From: Labrenzia sp. CE80
GTDB lineage: Bacteria; Pseudomonadota; Alphaproteobacteria; Rhizobiales; Stappiaceae
NCBI RefSeq assembly: GCF_009650605.1
Contig: NZ_WAJT01000001.1
Span: 2,108,001-2,172,000, forward strand
Reading direction: 5' to 3'
DNA length: 64,000 nt
Shown here: positions 1 to 7,578 of the stretch, in pieces
How positions within the stretch are numbered: position 1 is the first letter of the stretch
Layout: every line of letters starts with the position of its first letter
The notes under the pieces: generated by a model
Database searches by the model: none
The model's input: only the letters and a program-made list of their open reading frames with translations
Told to the model about the DNA's origin: nothing
Translations under genes and position numbers: made by a program

Positions 1-470
1 CCGACCTGACCGTCAAAGGCTGCCACGGATGCGGTCGTGATAATCACCCCACGTGCCCCGTCCTCATTGATTGGCTCCTGCGCCGCCATGGACGAGGCTG
101 CCAGCGAGGTACAGCGGAAGGATCCGACAAGGTTGACCGCGATCACCTTCTCGAACATGTCCATTGGATGTGGCTCACCACGTGATACGGTCTTCGCGAC
201 AGGTGCGATGCCGGCACAGTTGACAAGAATGCGCTCCACGCCGTGGGCATGGCGGGCGGCCGCAAAGCCTTTTTCGACACTTTCCTGATCCGTAACGTCA
301 ACTTCCGCGAAGAGACCACCGATTTCTTCAGCAGTGGCCTCGCCCTGCTCCTTGTCCCGATCGAAAATCGTGACCCTTACGCCTTCGCGGGCCAACATGT
401 GGGCGGTCGCCGCGCCCAATCCAGACGCGCCCCCCGTGACAACGGCGGCGATCGTTTGATTCAGTTGCAT
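1..470 (-). CDS. SDR-family 3-hydroxyacyl-CoA dehydrogenase-like protein (3' end beyond left edge)
   Basis: Only the N-terminal ~156 residues lie in the window; the gene continues past base 1. The start ATG at 470 follows a GGAGG Shine-Dalgarno. The protein opens with the Rossmann nucleotide motif TGGASGLG, then IFDRD after the second strand; an Asp there favours NAD(H) over NADP(H). A VDVTD segment and LVNCAG (variant of NNAG) follow. These are short-chain dehydrogenase hallmarks, and the overall pattern resembles the HSD17B10/3-hydroxy-2-methylbutyryl-CoA dehydrogenase group used in fatty acid and isoleucine breakdown. The catalytic Tyr-x3-Lys lies outside the window, so activity cannot be judged. 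It is separated from the next gene by an AT-rich promoter region. Confidence 0.8.
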   Translation of the reverse strand, partial: MQLNQTIAAVVTGGASGLGAATAHMLAREGVRVTIFDRDKEQGEATAEEIGGLFAEVDVTDQESVEKGFAAARHAHGVERILVNCAGIAPVAKTVSRGEPHPMDMFEKVIAVNLVGSFRCTSLAASSMAAQEPINEDGARGVIITTASVAAFDGQV

Positions 471-497
471 CTTCCCTCCAGGCCAATTTATAATTCA

Positions 498-546
498 AAC
501 TATTGTTTTTAAACAGTTTTCATTGATAAATTGACTATTACGTCAA
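498..546 (-). promoter_or_regulatory. Dyad-rich promoter region of the SDR gene
   Basis: This AT-rich stretch lies 28-76 bases upstream of the SDR start. It contains two inverted repeats: TTGAC-6 nt-GTCAA at 531-546, and an imperfect AAACT/AGTTT dyad at 498-519 with an inner TGTTT-TT-AAACA. AAAC/GTTT dyads are commonly bound by TetR-type regulators of acyl-CoA metabolism. No regulator gene is visible nearby, so the assignment is inference. Confidence 0.35.
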
Positions 547-645
547 TATAAAATTCAAAAATGAACCCAAAGACGCTTTCGGTCAAGAGGCTGATGCCAT
601 TAAGGGAGAGCTCGGACAGTCACAGCCGTGCGCCGTCTGGCGGAC

Positions 646-1998
646 TCATGCGAGCACCGCGAGATCTATCGGATTGCCGAGGCCCGAAATCAAGACAGCC
701 GGTCGCTGCTCGACCTCCGGTCCGACATACCCCTGCTCTCGCGCGAGGGCATAGGTCTTGCTATCGGTCAGGGCAGCACTTTGCTGATGCTTGTTGGCGT
801 CTTCCAGCTTCGCAGCACGGTTCACTGGATCCCCGATGACGGTGAACTCCAGTCTGTCGGTACTACCAACGGTTCCAACCATAATCGATCCGGCTGCGAC
901 AGCTGTGCCGACGCGCAGAGAATCCGGCCAACCCGCTTCTGTGAAGCGCGATTGCTCCGCGGAGATCTCTGTGGCCAGGCGCCGTGCGGTGCGCACCGCA
1001 TCGGCTGCATAGGTCGAAGACGGCATCAAAGCGCCGAAGGTCGCAAGAATGCCGTCGCCCAGGAACTTGTCGACCCGGCCGCCCTCATCCTTGATAATCT
1101 CGAGCGCGAGCCCCTGGTAGGCTGCTAGCACCGCCATGACCTTTTCAGGCGGCAGTGTACTGGCGGTCGCTGTGAAAGAGCGAATGTCGAGATAAAGGAT
1201 CGCAGCATTTCGAACGCTCCCCTGCCCGGCAATCAATGCGGCTTCGGACGTCGTGATGGAGGCTGCGACCTCAGGCGCGAAGAAGCGGCGCAGGTCGGTC
1301 GCGGCAGCCTGGTCACGCGTCGCTTCGAAAAGCATCACCCGGCCGCGGTAAAGGGCTGCACTCAAGACGACCGTGACCATCAAGATGACCATCGTCTTAT
1401 CGAGTTCGGCGCCGATCAGGATCGTGTTGCCCGTCAGGTAGTCAACATAATTGCGGGTCACGCGCATGTGATCCATGTCGGCCAGCACCGCATAGGCGAC
1501 GAGTCCGAGCCAACCTGCAACCGCGACAACGCCGGTTGTAAGGACAAACCGCGGATCAAACCGCAAGGCACGCAGCGCGATGAAAATGAAGACATACATC
1601 AGCGTCGGGGCCTTCAGATAGAAGGTCGGGTGCTGGCCATATTGAATATGGAAGGAAAAGATCAGACCGACGAGCAGCGCCATATCAACTGCGATCGACA
1701 GGAGCAGCAGCCACTTGGGCAGCTCAACCCGGTAGGACAACGCGAGACGGGCGACTGTGAAAAGGAAGTAACCGCCCAGCGCAACAGGCACGAAATTGAA
1801 GCCACTGCTGCCTTCCGCCTTGGGTGCGATTGCATAGAGCGCCGAGAAAAACAGCACTATCACCAGCTGTACCCAACCGATCAGACGCTCCGAAGCGATT
1901 TCGCGCTGATGGATTTCCTCCCGCACCCGGGTAGGCAGTCCGCTTTCCGGCGGTCCTCCCTGAAGTATATAGCGGATCCAACCACCCAAACGCGCCAT
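646..1998 (-). CDS. Six-TM class III adenylate cyclase
   Basis: A 450-residue protein predicted to convert ATP to cAMP at the inner membrane. About six hydrophobic helices (roughly residues 38-58, 70-90, 97-117, 127-146, 153-173, 202-222) precede a cyclase homology domain (about 258-440). Metal-binding aspartates are D271 (LDIRSFT) and D315 (KFLGDG). The substrate-selecting pair is K311/T386, the class IIIb adenylate pattern. The transition-state Asn is N393, but the usual Arg four residues on is K397, a conservative oddity that may lower or alter activity. The ATG is preceded by GAGGAA. It is the last gene of the ABC-CNB-MBL-cyclase operon, 136 bp after the MBL gene. Guanylate cyclase is less likely because the guanine-selecting Glu/Cys pair is absent. 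Confidence 0.85.
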   Translation of the reverse strand: MARLGGWIRYILQGGPPESGLPTRVREEIHQREIASERLIGWVQLVIVLFFSALYAIAPKAEGSSGFNFVPVALGGYFLFTVARLALSYRVELPKWLLLLSIAVDMALLVGLIFSFHIQYGQHPTFYLKAPTLMYVFIFIALRALRFDPRFVLTTGVVAVAGWLGLVAYAVLADMDHMRVTRNYVDYLTGNTILIGAELDKTMVILMVTVVLSAALYRGRVMLFEATRDQAAATDLRRFFAPEVAASITTSEAALIAGQGSVRNAAILYLDIRSFTATASTLPPEKVMAVLAAYQGLALEIIKDEGGRVDKFLGDGILATFGALMPSSTYAADAVRTARRLATEISAEQSRFTEAGWPDSLRVGTAVAAGSIMVGTVGSTDRLEFTVIGDPVNRAAKLEDANKHQQSAALTDSKTYALAREQGYVGPEVEQRPAVLISGLGNPIDLAVLA

Positions 1999-2134
1999 CT
2001 ATTCCTCACCGTATTTGCTGCTTGCTGGCCATGCTGATGGATCTACGAGCCAGGCGCAACCGAGGCTAGCGCTTTGTGATGGGGCGTGATCAGACTCGCC
2101 AAGACAGCCTCTTCCGAGAAAAAATCAAAGCCCG

Positions 2135-2959
2135 TCAGGGAACGATCAGCATGCCTTCCTTGGCAATGAGCGTGCCGGGATGGATCGCTTCGGCAGCTCG
2201 CGCGATCTCATCGAGCTCATCATCACTGCGGCGCGGATCGTGATGAATCAACACGGGAACTTTCACATTCGCTTGTCCGGCAAGTTCCAGCGCTTTCTGC
2301 CATGTTGAATGGCCCCATCCCTCGTAGGTCGGATATTCCTCGTCCGTGAACATCGCGTCGTAGATCATGTAATCGACGCCTTCGACAAAGCTCCTGACGC
2401 TGGCATCAATTTCTGAGTTGCCGTGCTCGTGATCGGTGATGACCGCGATGGACTTACCCCGATATTCAAAACGATATCCGCAAGCGCCGCCCGGGTGGTT
2501 CAGCTTCACTGTGCGGATCACGAGCTCGCCATCCCGCTCCAGGGTATCGCCTGCGGTAAAGGACTTGAATTCGACAGCTTTCAGCGTCTTCGCGGCAACC
2601 GGGAAAATCGGCGGCGACATGATGCGGCTGACGATGTCAGCCAGACTGGTCTCGTCCTGAAAATGCCCAGCCCATGCGCGAACCTTGAAGCGCTCATCGT
2701 AAGCGGGCTTGAAAAACGGCAAGCCACAGATGTGATCGAGATGCGTGTGGGTGAAAAGCAGGTCGAACTCACGCGGCATCTCACGGCAGAGATCCATGCC
2801 GAGGTTTCGTGCGCCAGAACCACAATCCACCAGAAGCAGCGCATCTCCGGCGCGAATTTCCAGGCAGATTGTCTCCCCGCCATAGCGCAAGGTGCTTGCG
2901 CCCGGTGTCGGTGTTGACCCCCTGGCGCCCCAGCAGCGAAGCGAAAATTCTGTCGCCAA
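2135..2959 (-). CDS. MBL-fold metallo-hydrolase, possible phosphodiesterase
   Basis: 274 residues. It has the metallo-beta-lactamase signature HTHLDH at 71-76, later ligands H155 (LNHPGG), D176 (ITDHEH) and a terminal HHDPRR motif near 239-244, giving a complete two-metal site. The fold family includes RNase Z, PhnP and class II cyclic-nucleotide phosphodiesterases; all cleave phosphodiester or related bonds, but the sequence does not tell which substrate applies. The start is a TTG supported by AAGGAG eight bases upstream; there is no nearby ATG. It sits 11 bp downstream of the cyclic-nucleotide-binding gene and upstream of the cyclase. That context makes a cAMP-degrading role attractive, but this is inference only. 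No signal peptide, so cytoplasmic. Confidence 0.8.
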   Translation of the reverse strand: MATEFSLRCWGARGSTPTPGASTLRYGGETICLEIRAGDALLLVDCGSGARNLGMDLCREMPREFDLLFTHTHLDHICGLPFFKPAYDERFKVRAWAGHFQDETSLADIVSRIMSPPIFPVAAKTLKAVEFKSFTAGDTLERDGELVIRTVKLNHPGGACGYRFEYRGKSIAVITDHEHGNSEIDASVRSFVEGVDYMIYDAMFTDEEYPTYEGWGHSTWQKALELAGQANVKVPVLIHHDPRRSDDELDEIARAAEAIHPGTLIAKEGMLIVP

Positions 2960-2970
2960 TCCGTCTCTCC

Positions 2971-3426
2971 TTAAGCCGCGGCGTCCGAGCGGGCGGCAGC
3001 AAGATCACGTGTCGTGCGCTCAAGTCGCAGTGCCAAGGTTCTCATGACCTCCAGCGACATCTCAGGAAACTCCTTGAGCAATTTCAGGAAATCGTCCTTC
3101 GATACCGTAAGGACATCCATATCGGATGCAGCGATCAAGGTTGCTGTCCTTGGAACATCGCACAAAATAGCGATTTCCCCCACGATCGAGTTTTCTTTCG
3201 CCTGTGCCACGACCTTCTCACCGTCAGGCGTGTTGACGATCACATTGGCAGCGCCCTTCAAGAGGATGAATGCGCTGTCGCCTTCCTCCCCTTGTGTACA
3301 CATCCGCTCACCAGCCTTGTACTCCATACGGTCGGAGATGAAGGCAAGCAGTCGGAGCTTGGTTTCGTCGATTCCGCGGAACAGGGGCACCTTTCTCAGG
3401 GCCTCGACTTCAGTTTCCAAAGACAC
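2971..3426 (-). CDS. Stand-alone cyclic nucleotide-binding domain protein
   Basis: 151 residues consisting of essentially one cNMP-binding (CAP_ED) domain with no DNA-binding helix-turn-helix. The phosphate-binding cassette is intact: GEIAILCDVPRTAT at about 83-96, with the Glu (84) and Arg (93) that hold the ribose and cyclic phosphate. It is therefore likely to bind cAMP or cGMP. Start chosen as GTG at 3426 because AAGGAGG lies five bases upstream; an upstream in-frame TTG at 3453 has no such signal. It lies between the ABC exporter gene (90 bp upstream) and the MBL gene (11 bp downstream), so it may act as a separate regulatory subunit for the exporter. Its C-terminal helix is Ala/Arg-rich. 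Confidence 0.85.
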   Translation of the reverse strand: MSLETEVEALRKVPLFRGIDETKLRLLAFISDRMEYKAGERMCTQGEEGDSAFILLKGAANVIVNTPDGEKVVAQAKENSIVGEIAILCDVPRTATLIAASDMDVLTVSKDDFLKLLKEFPEMSLEVMRTLALRLERTTRDLAAARSDAAA

Positions 3427-3515
3427 AGTTACCTCCTTCGCCGTTTCCGGCAATCTTGCCCCGGCGATCGTTTAGAAAACGCCCAAGTGCAGAAAAGCAC
3501 CTTGTTCGCCCTGCC

Positions 3516-6110
3516 TCAAGCATGCTCATCGCCATCTTGGGACATACGCCCTTGTTCCAAAACCAATTTCCTTTGAAATTCGCTGGCCGCCGCTGCGTTA
3601 GGCGCACCAAACAAAAAGGTTCTTCCCTTGAGAATTTCTTGCAGGGTTACGCGCAACGCCTGGTCTTCTTCACCAACACCTGTGGCAATATCGTCCAGAA
3701 TAGTGAGCTTGGCATTTTTCAAAAGCGCGCGGACAAGGGCCAGTCGCCTGCGTTGTCCCGCAGACAGGCGCGAGCCTGAGACCCCGACGTGATAATCAAA
3801 GCCGGCAAAGACGATGGGCTCGCGCAGACCGGTCTCTTCGACGATGGTGCGGATCACCGCATCAATGCGCTGACGGGCGTCCCGCCGGTCGACACGCGGG
3901 CGACCGAAGAGAAGATTGTCCTCGATAGTCAGCGGCGGGAGATAAAGCTCCGGATCGATGGCAACAAAACTGTCGCCAGTCGCCACCACCTTCTTGTGGA
4001 ATGTGGCGCGGGCCGCGACCACGGCCTCCTTCATGGCATCGTCCATGACGCCAAGACGATGTCGCGCGGGAACCAATTTGAACGCCAGCGCAATCAAGCG
4101 GTCCTGATCGGCCTGGGTCAGTCCCGGCCTTTGCTGCTCGGAGCGCGCGACACGTGTGATCCGATCAAATTCGGGCAGATCGTCCTGCGTGATGAACGAG
4201 TAGTTCCCCAGCAAGCCGCTGTCGCCGCTGACATTGGCAAACAGCTCGACCATGGTTTCCGCAATCTTCAAGCCGATTTCGCGGAGCTTTCCGTCAAGCC
4301 CGGTTTCCTTCAGAAACGCGCGGACCTCGGGCAGCTCGGGCACATTTTCCATGCTGATCTCGGGATCGGAAGGCACGGCAAAGAAGAGGTTCTCAGCAAG
4401 GCTCGCACTGGCGTTGAATTTTGAGATATCCCAAAGCTCGACGAGGCCCGCAATTTCGGGATCCCCGGCAATACGCGCAGCAAGTTTCCTGCGCACCGCA
4501 AGAATACGACCAGCAAAAACGTCGTTCATCGCAGGATCAAAGCGAGACTGCAGACCGAGACGATAGATGTCGGATTCCAGAGAGACCGCCTTCAGAAGGT
4601 CGAGGGCGCGTGCATCCAACCCCTGCATATTCTCGACACCTGCGGCGGAGAAATCATCCCAGACAGCGGCTAGGTCATAGGTCGGGTTCTTGGTCTCTGC
4701 AGCTTCGGCTAGCCGTCGTTTGTAGTCCCTAAGCGCGGTTCCTTCCCGCTCAAGCTGCTCAAGTGGTCTGTGGCGGAGACCATAGTACAGGTTGTCCCGG
4801 ATCGTCCCCGTCCAGATGTGCACAGCGCCGCCGACGTAGGCGATCTCGCGACCCAAAGTGGAGGCGGTGAGTTTGTCCAGATCCCGTGTTCCAATCTTCA
4901 CGGTTCCGGAGGCCGGGCTGACAAGTCCAGCTGCCAGCTGCAACACCTCGGAGCGGCCTGAGCCATCAGGTCCGACAATTGCAAAGGCGGCACCCTCGGG
5001 AACCTTTAAATTGATATCCGTTACCTCCTGACCAGCGGCGCCGCCAGAGAAGCTTACACCCGACATTTCCAGGTCACCCGTCAGCTCGACGCTCTCATCG
5101 GCGGTCAGACGCTCGACCGGGTAAATATCCGCCGGGTCAAAGTTTTCGACGACGGTCTGATATTTCACGTCCACGTCGGCGACGAGTTGGTAGTAAGCCA
5201 AAAGTTCCTTCCAGGGGCCTGCCAGGTCCTTGTAGGCGGCGATAACAGCCAGCAGCGCACCAATGCTCAAATTGCCTTCAATGACGAGGTAGCCGCCGAT
5301 CAGGTAGAAGAAGAACGGCGTTAGCTGATTCATGAAGTTATTGAGAAACTTGATGAAATATTTGCGATTGAAGATCTCGTAGCGGATCTTGAAGTTCTCG
5401 TAGAGTCGGTCCGAAAGATCCGCCGAATGCCAGGCAGCAGCATCGTTTGCGTGGATCTCCGGCACTCCGGAAATACTCTCGCCAACCTTGTCTGCGATCA
5501 GGCGAACGTTCTTCACCCGCCGGCGCGACAGCAAGATCACCTTGCGCTGCAACTTGGGGATCACATAGCCCTGAACTGGGTAAGAGGAGATGGCAGCGAG
5601 GCCCAGAAGCGGATCCTGCATGAAGATAAAGCCGAGCTGCACCACCAGCATGCCGCCCTGATAGGCCGGCAGAGCGAAAGCCTCACCAATGAAACCGCCG
5701 ACGTCCTCAACCTCGGACGTAATCATCGGGATTATCTCGCCGGAACTCACCTTCCGGAAATGCGGCAAGCGAAACCGAAGGACCCGCTGAAAAAGTTCGA
5801 AACGCAGCCGCCGCAGCATGCGCTCACCCAGACGCCCCTTATAGACGTTGATGTAGAGCTTCAGACCGTTGGACAGGACGACGAGTCCGAGAAAACCGAC
5901 ACACAGCAGCAACAGGTAGGAAATCTGGTCGAACTCAAAGCCCAACACATCTCGTGGAAAATCATCGCCTTGCACTGCGTCATTGACAATCAGCTTGGGC
6001 AGTTCCAGGAGCACATAGCTTACCGGATAGGAAAGCACGGTGACGAGAAGGATGAAAATCTGTTGCTTGGCGCTAAACTTCCAAATGAAGCTAAAAAGGC
6101 TTTTTTCCAT
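3516..6110 (-). CDS. Atypical ABC exporter (TMD-NBD) with degenerate, expanded nucleotide-binding domain
   Basis: About 864 residues from the ATG at 6110 (an in-frame TTG at 6137 is possible). The N-terminal ~330 residues form a type I exporter membrane domain. The NBD begins with GPDGSGRS (380-387), a Walker A in which the catalytic Lys is Arg. A Q-loop-like TIRDNLYYG follows, then an insert of about 290 residues, then the signature LSAGQ (782-786) and Walker B LTILDD (802-807), with Asp in place of the catalytic Glu. The H-loop His is absent (LFGAPNA). The insert contains two more NL-F-like segments (LAENLFFA about 571-578, IEDNLLFG about 729-736), suggesting internal duplication. It is the first gene of the cyclic-nucleotide operon and divergent from a glycan operon. 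Homodimeric full transporter expected; substrate unknown. Confidence 0.85.
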   Translation of the reverse strand: MEKSLFSFIWKFSAKQQIFILLVTVLSYPVSYVLLELPKLIVNDAVQGDDFPRDVLGFEFDQISYLLLLCVGFLGLVVLSNGLKLYINVYKGRLGERMLRRLRFELFQRVLRFRLPHFRKVSSGEIIPMITSEVEDVGGFIGEAFALPAYQGGMLVVQLGFIFMQDPLLGLAAISSYPVQGYVIPKLQRKVILLSRRRVKNVRLIADKVGESISGVPEIHANDAAAWHSADLSDRLYENFKIRYEIFNRKYFIKFLNNFMNQLTPFFFYLIGGYLVIEGNLSIGALLAVIAAYKDLAGPWKELLAYYQLVADVDVKYQTVVENFDPADIYPVERLTADESVELTGDLEMSGVSFSGGAAGQEVTDINLKVPEGAAFAIVGPDGSGRSEVLQLAAGLVSPASGTVKIGTRDLDKLTASTLGREIAYVGGAVHIWTGTIRDNLYYGLRHRPLEQLEREGTALRDYKRRLAEAAETKNPTYDLAAVWDDFSAAGVENMQGLDARALDLLKAVSLESDIYRLGLQSRFDPAMNDVFAGRILAVRRKLAARIAGDPEIAGLVELWDISKFNASASLAENLFFAVPSDPEISMENVPELPEVRAFLKETGLDGKLREIGLKIAETMVELFANVSGDSGLLGNYSFITQDDLPEFDRITRVARSEQQRPGLTQADQDRLIALAFKLVPARHRLGVMDDAMKEAVVAARATFHKKVVATGDSFVAIDPELYLPPLTIEDNLLFGRPRVDRRDARQRIDAVIRTIVEETGLREPIVFAGFDYHVGVSGSRLSAGQRRRLALVRALLKNAKLTILDDIATGVGEEDQALRVTLQEILKGRTFLFGAPNAAAASEFQRKLVLEQGRMSQDGDEHA

Positions 6111-6160
6111 TACCCCATCCAGATTGACCCGCACCAACGTCGTGCACCTGTCGGATTTTT

Positions 6161-6190
6161 AGTATATTACCCCTCGCAGGGGATGTGCCA
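6161..6190 (-). promoter_or_regulatory. Candidate sigma-54-like and/or sigma-70 promoter of the ABC-CNB-MBL-cyclase operon
   Basis: On the minus strand, TGGCAC (6190-6185), five bases, then CTGC (6179-6176) matches the -24/-12 sigma-54 consensus with one mismatch (C for T). Just downstream TATACT (6166-6161) could be a sigma-70 -10 hexamer, although no good -35 is spaced for it. CCCC/GGGG arms (6170-6182) form a small hairpin in between. The first start codon is about 50 bases further on. Which holoenzyme is used cannot be settled from sequence. Confidence 0.3.
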
Positions 6191-6306
6191 CTGATGTTTG
6201 AACTTCAAGCCAAAGATCAGGTCAGTTACAAGTAGGACCCGACCGAGGGCCTGCCAAGTGCAGGTGTCAAAACCGCGAGCCGGATCGGCGCAACGAATGG
6301 GGAAGT

Positions 6307-7527
6307 ATGCGGTCGAATTCACCGAAAATCTTGATCTACAGTCACGATTCGTTCGGGCTGGGTCATCTCCGCCGTTGCCGCGCGATCGCTCATTCGCTCG
6401 TCGGGAGTTTCGATGACCTGTCGGTTCTGATTCTATCCGGATCACCGATCATTGGCAGTTTCGAATTCAGGTCGCGCGTGGATTTCGTTCGGATTCCAGG
6501 CGTGATCAAGCTGCGTGACGGCGAATACACCCCGCTTTCCCTGCATTTGAACATCGACCATACCTTGGCGATTCGCTCCTCCATCATCGAGCACACCGCA
6601 AAAGTCTTTGATCCTGACATTTTCATTGTCGACAAGGAGCCATTGGGTCTGCGTGGCGAAGTTGTCCCGACGCTCGAGGCACTGAAGGACACGGATACAC
6701 GCCTTGTCCTCGGCCTGCGCGACGTCATGGACGATCCGGAAATCCTGCGCAACGAATGGGAACGCAAGAACGTCTATCCTGCGCTGCAGTCGCTCTATGA
6801 CGAGATCTGGGTCTACGGTCCCGAGGGCATCTGCAACCCCGTGGAGGGTATCGACCTCCCGGAAGGCATTGAGGAAAAGTTGCGCTACACCGGCTATTTG
6901 CGCCGCAGCCTTCCTGAAGGCGCCGAGACGGTTCTCAAACCCTCCCCATTCGGAGAAGAGCCCTATATTCTGGTGACGCCAGGCGGCGGCGGCGATGGCG
7001 TAGAGATGGTGGACTGGGTCATGCGTGCGTATGAAGCGCGCAAGCACCCGCTGTTTCCCGCGCTGATCATTCTCGGACCATTCATGCCTGCAGCTTCGGT
7101 TGCACAATTCGTTGATCGCGCCGAACACTTGCGCGATGTTGAAATCATCCGCTTCACGCCGCAGATCGAGCCTTACCTGGCCAATGCCACGGCGATTGTT
7201 GGCATGGGCGGCTACAATACATTCTGCGAGATCCTTTCGTTCGACAAACCGACATTGATGGTGCCGCGCATCGTGCCACGCCGCGAACAAGCGATTCGGG
7301 CTGCGCGCGCTGAATCAAGCGGCCTGCTTAGTGTCCTGCCCATCGACGCCTATCCCGACCCGGACCTGATGACGGAAGCACTGGTGGCACTGCCGAACGC
7401 ACCGCGTCCATCTGCTGCCGGCGTCGAAAACCTGCTTGGCGGCCTAGAACTTATCGAGGAACGTGTCGGCGAAATCTTCGAGGAAAACCGGCCGGGCCAA
7501 TCTGCGCAAAAGCTCGTCAACTTCTAG
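6307..7527 (+). CDS. MurG-like (GT28-type) glycosyltransferase
   Basis: 406 residues. The N-terminal Rossmann lobe carries FGLGHLRRC (about 16-24), the glycine loop typical of GT-B enzymes of the MurG/UGT type. The C-terminal lobe has MGGYNTFCEIL and PTLMVP, the donor-nucleotide pocket. It is expected to transfer a sugar from a nucleotide donor at the cytoplasmic face of the membrane; donor and acceptor are not predictable. The ATG at 6307 follows GGGGAAG. It is the first of five co-directional genes (6307-11886), divergent from the cyclic-nucleotide/ABC operon with about 200 bp between them. The gene at 9974 belongs to the same broad family, so two related transferases bracket two GT4 enzymes. 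Confidence 0.8.
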   Translation: MRSNSPKILIYSHDSFGLGHLRRCRAIAHSLVGSFDDLSVLILSGSPIIGSFEFRSRVDFVRIPGVIKLRDGEYTPLSLHLNIDHTLAIRSSIIEHTAKVFDPDIFIVDKEPLGLRGEVVPTLEALKDTDTRLVLGLRDVMDDPEILRNEWERKNVYPALQSLYDEIWVYGPEGICNPVEGIDLPEGIEEKLRYTGYLRRSLPEGAETVLKPSPFGEEPYILVTPGGGGDGVEMVDWVMRAYEARKHPLFPALIILGPFMPAASVAQFVDRAEHLRDVEIIRFTPQIEPYLANATAIVGMGGYNTFCEILSFDKPTLMVPRIVPRREQAIRAARAESSGLLSVLPIDAYPDPDLMTEALVALPNAPRPSAAGVENLLGGLELIEERVGEIFEENRPGQSAQKLVNF

Positions 7528-7578
7528 GGCGCCACTCCCGGGCCCAAGCCCAACACGACCAATCACAAGAGAATTTCC

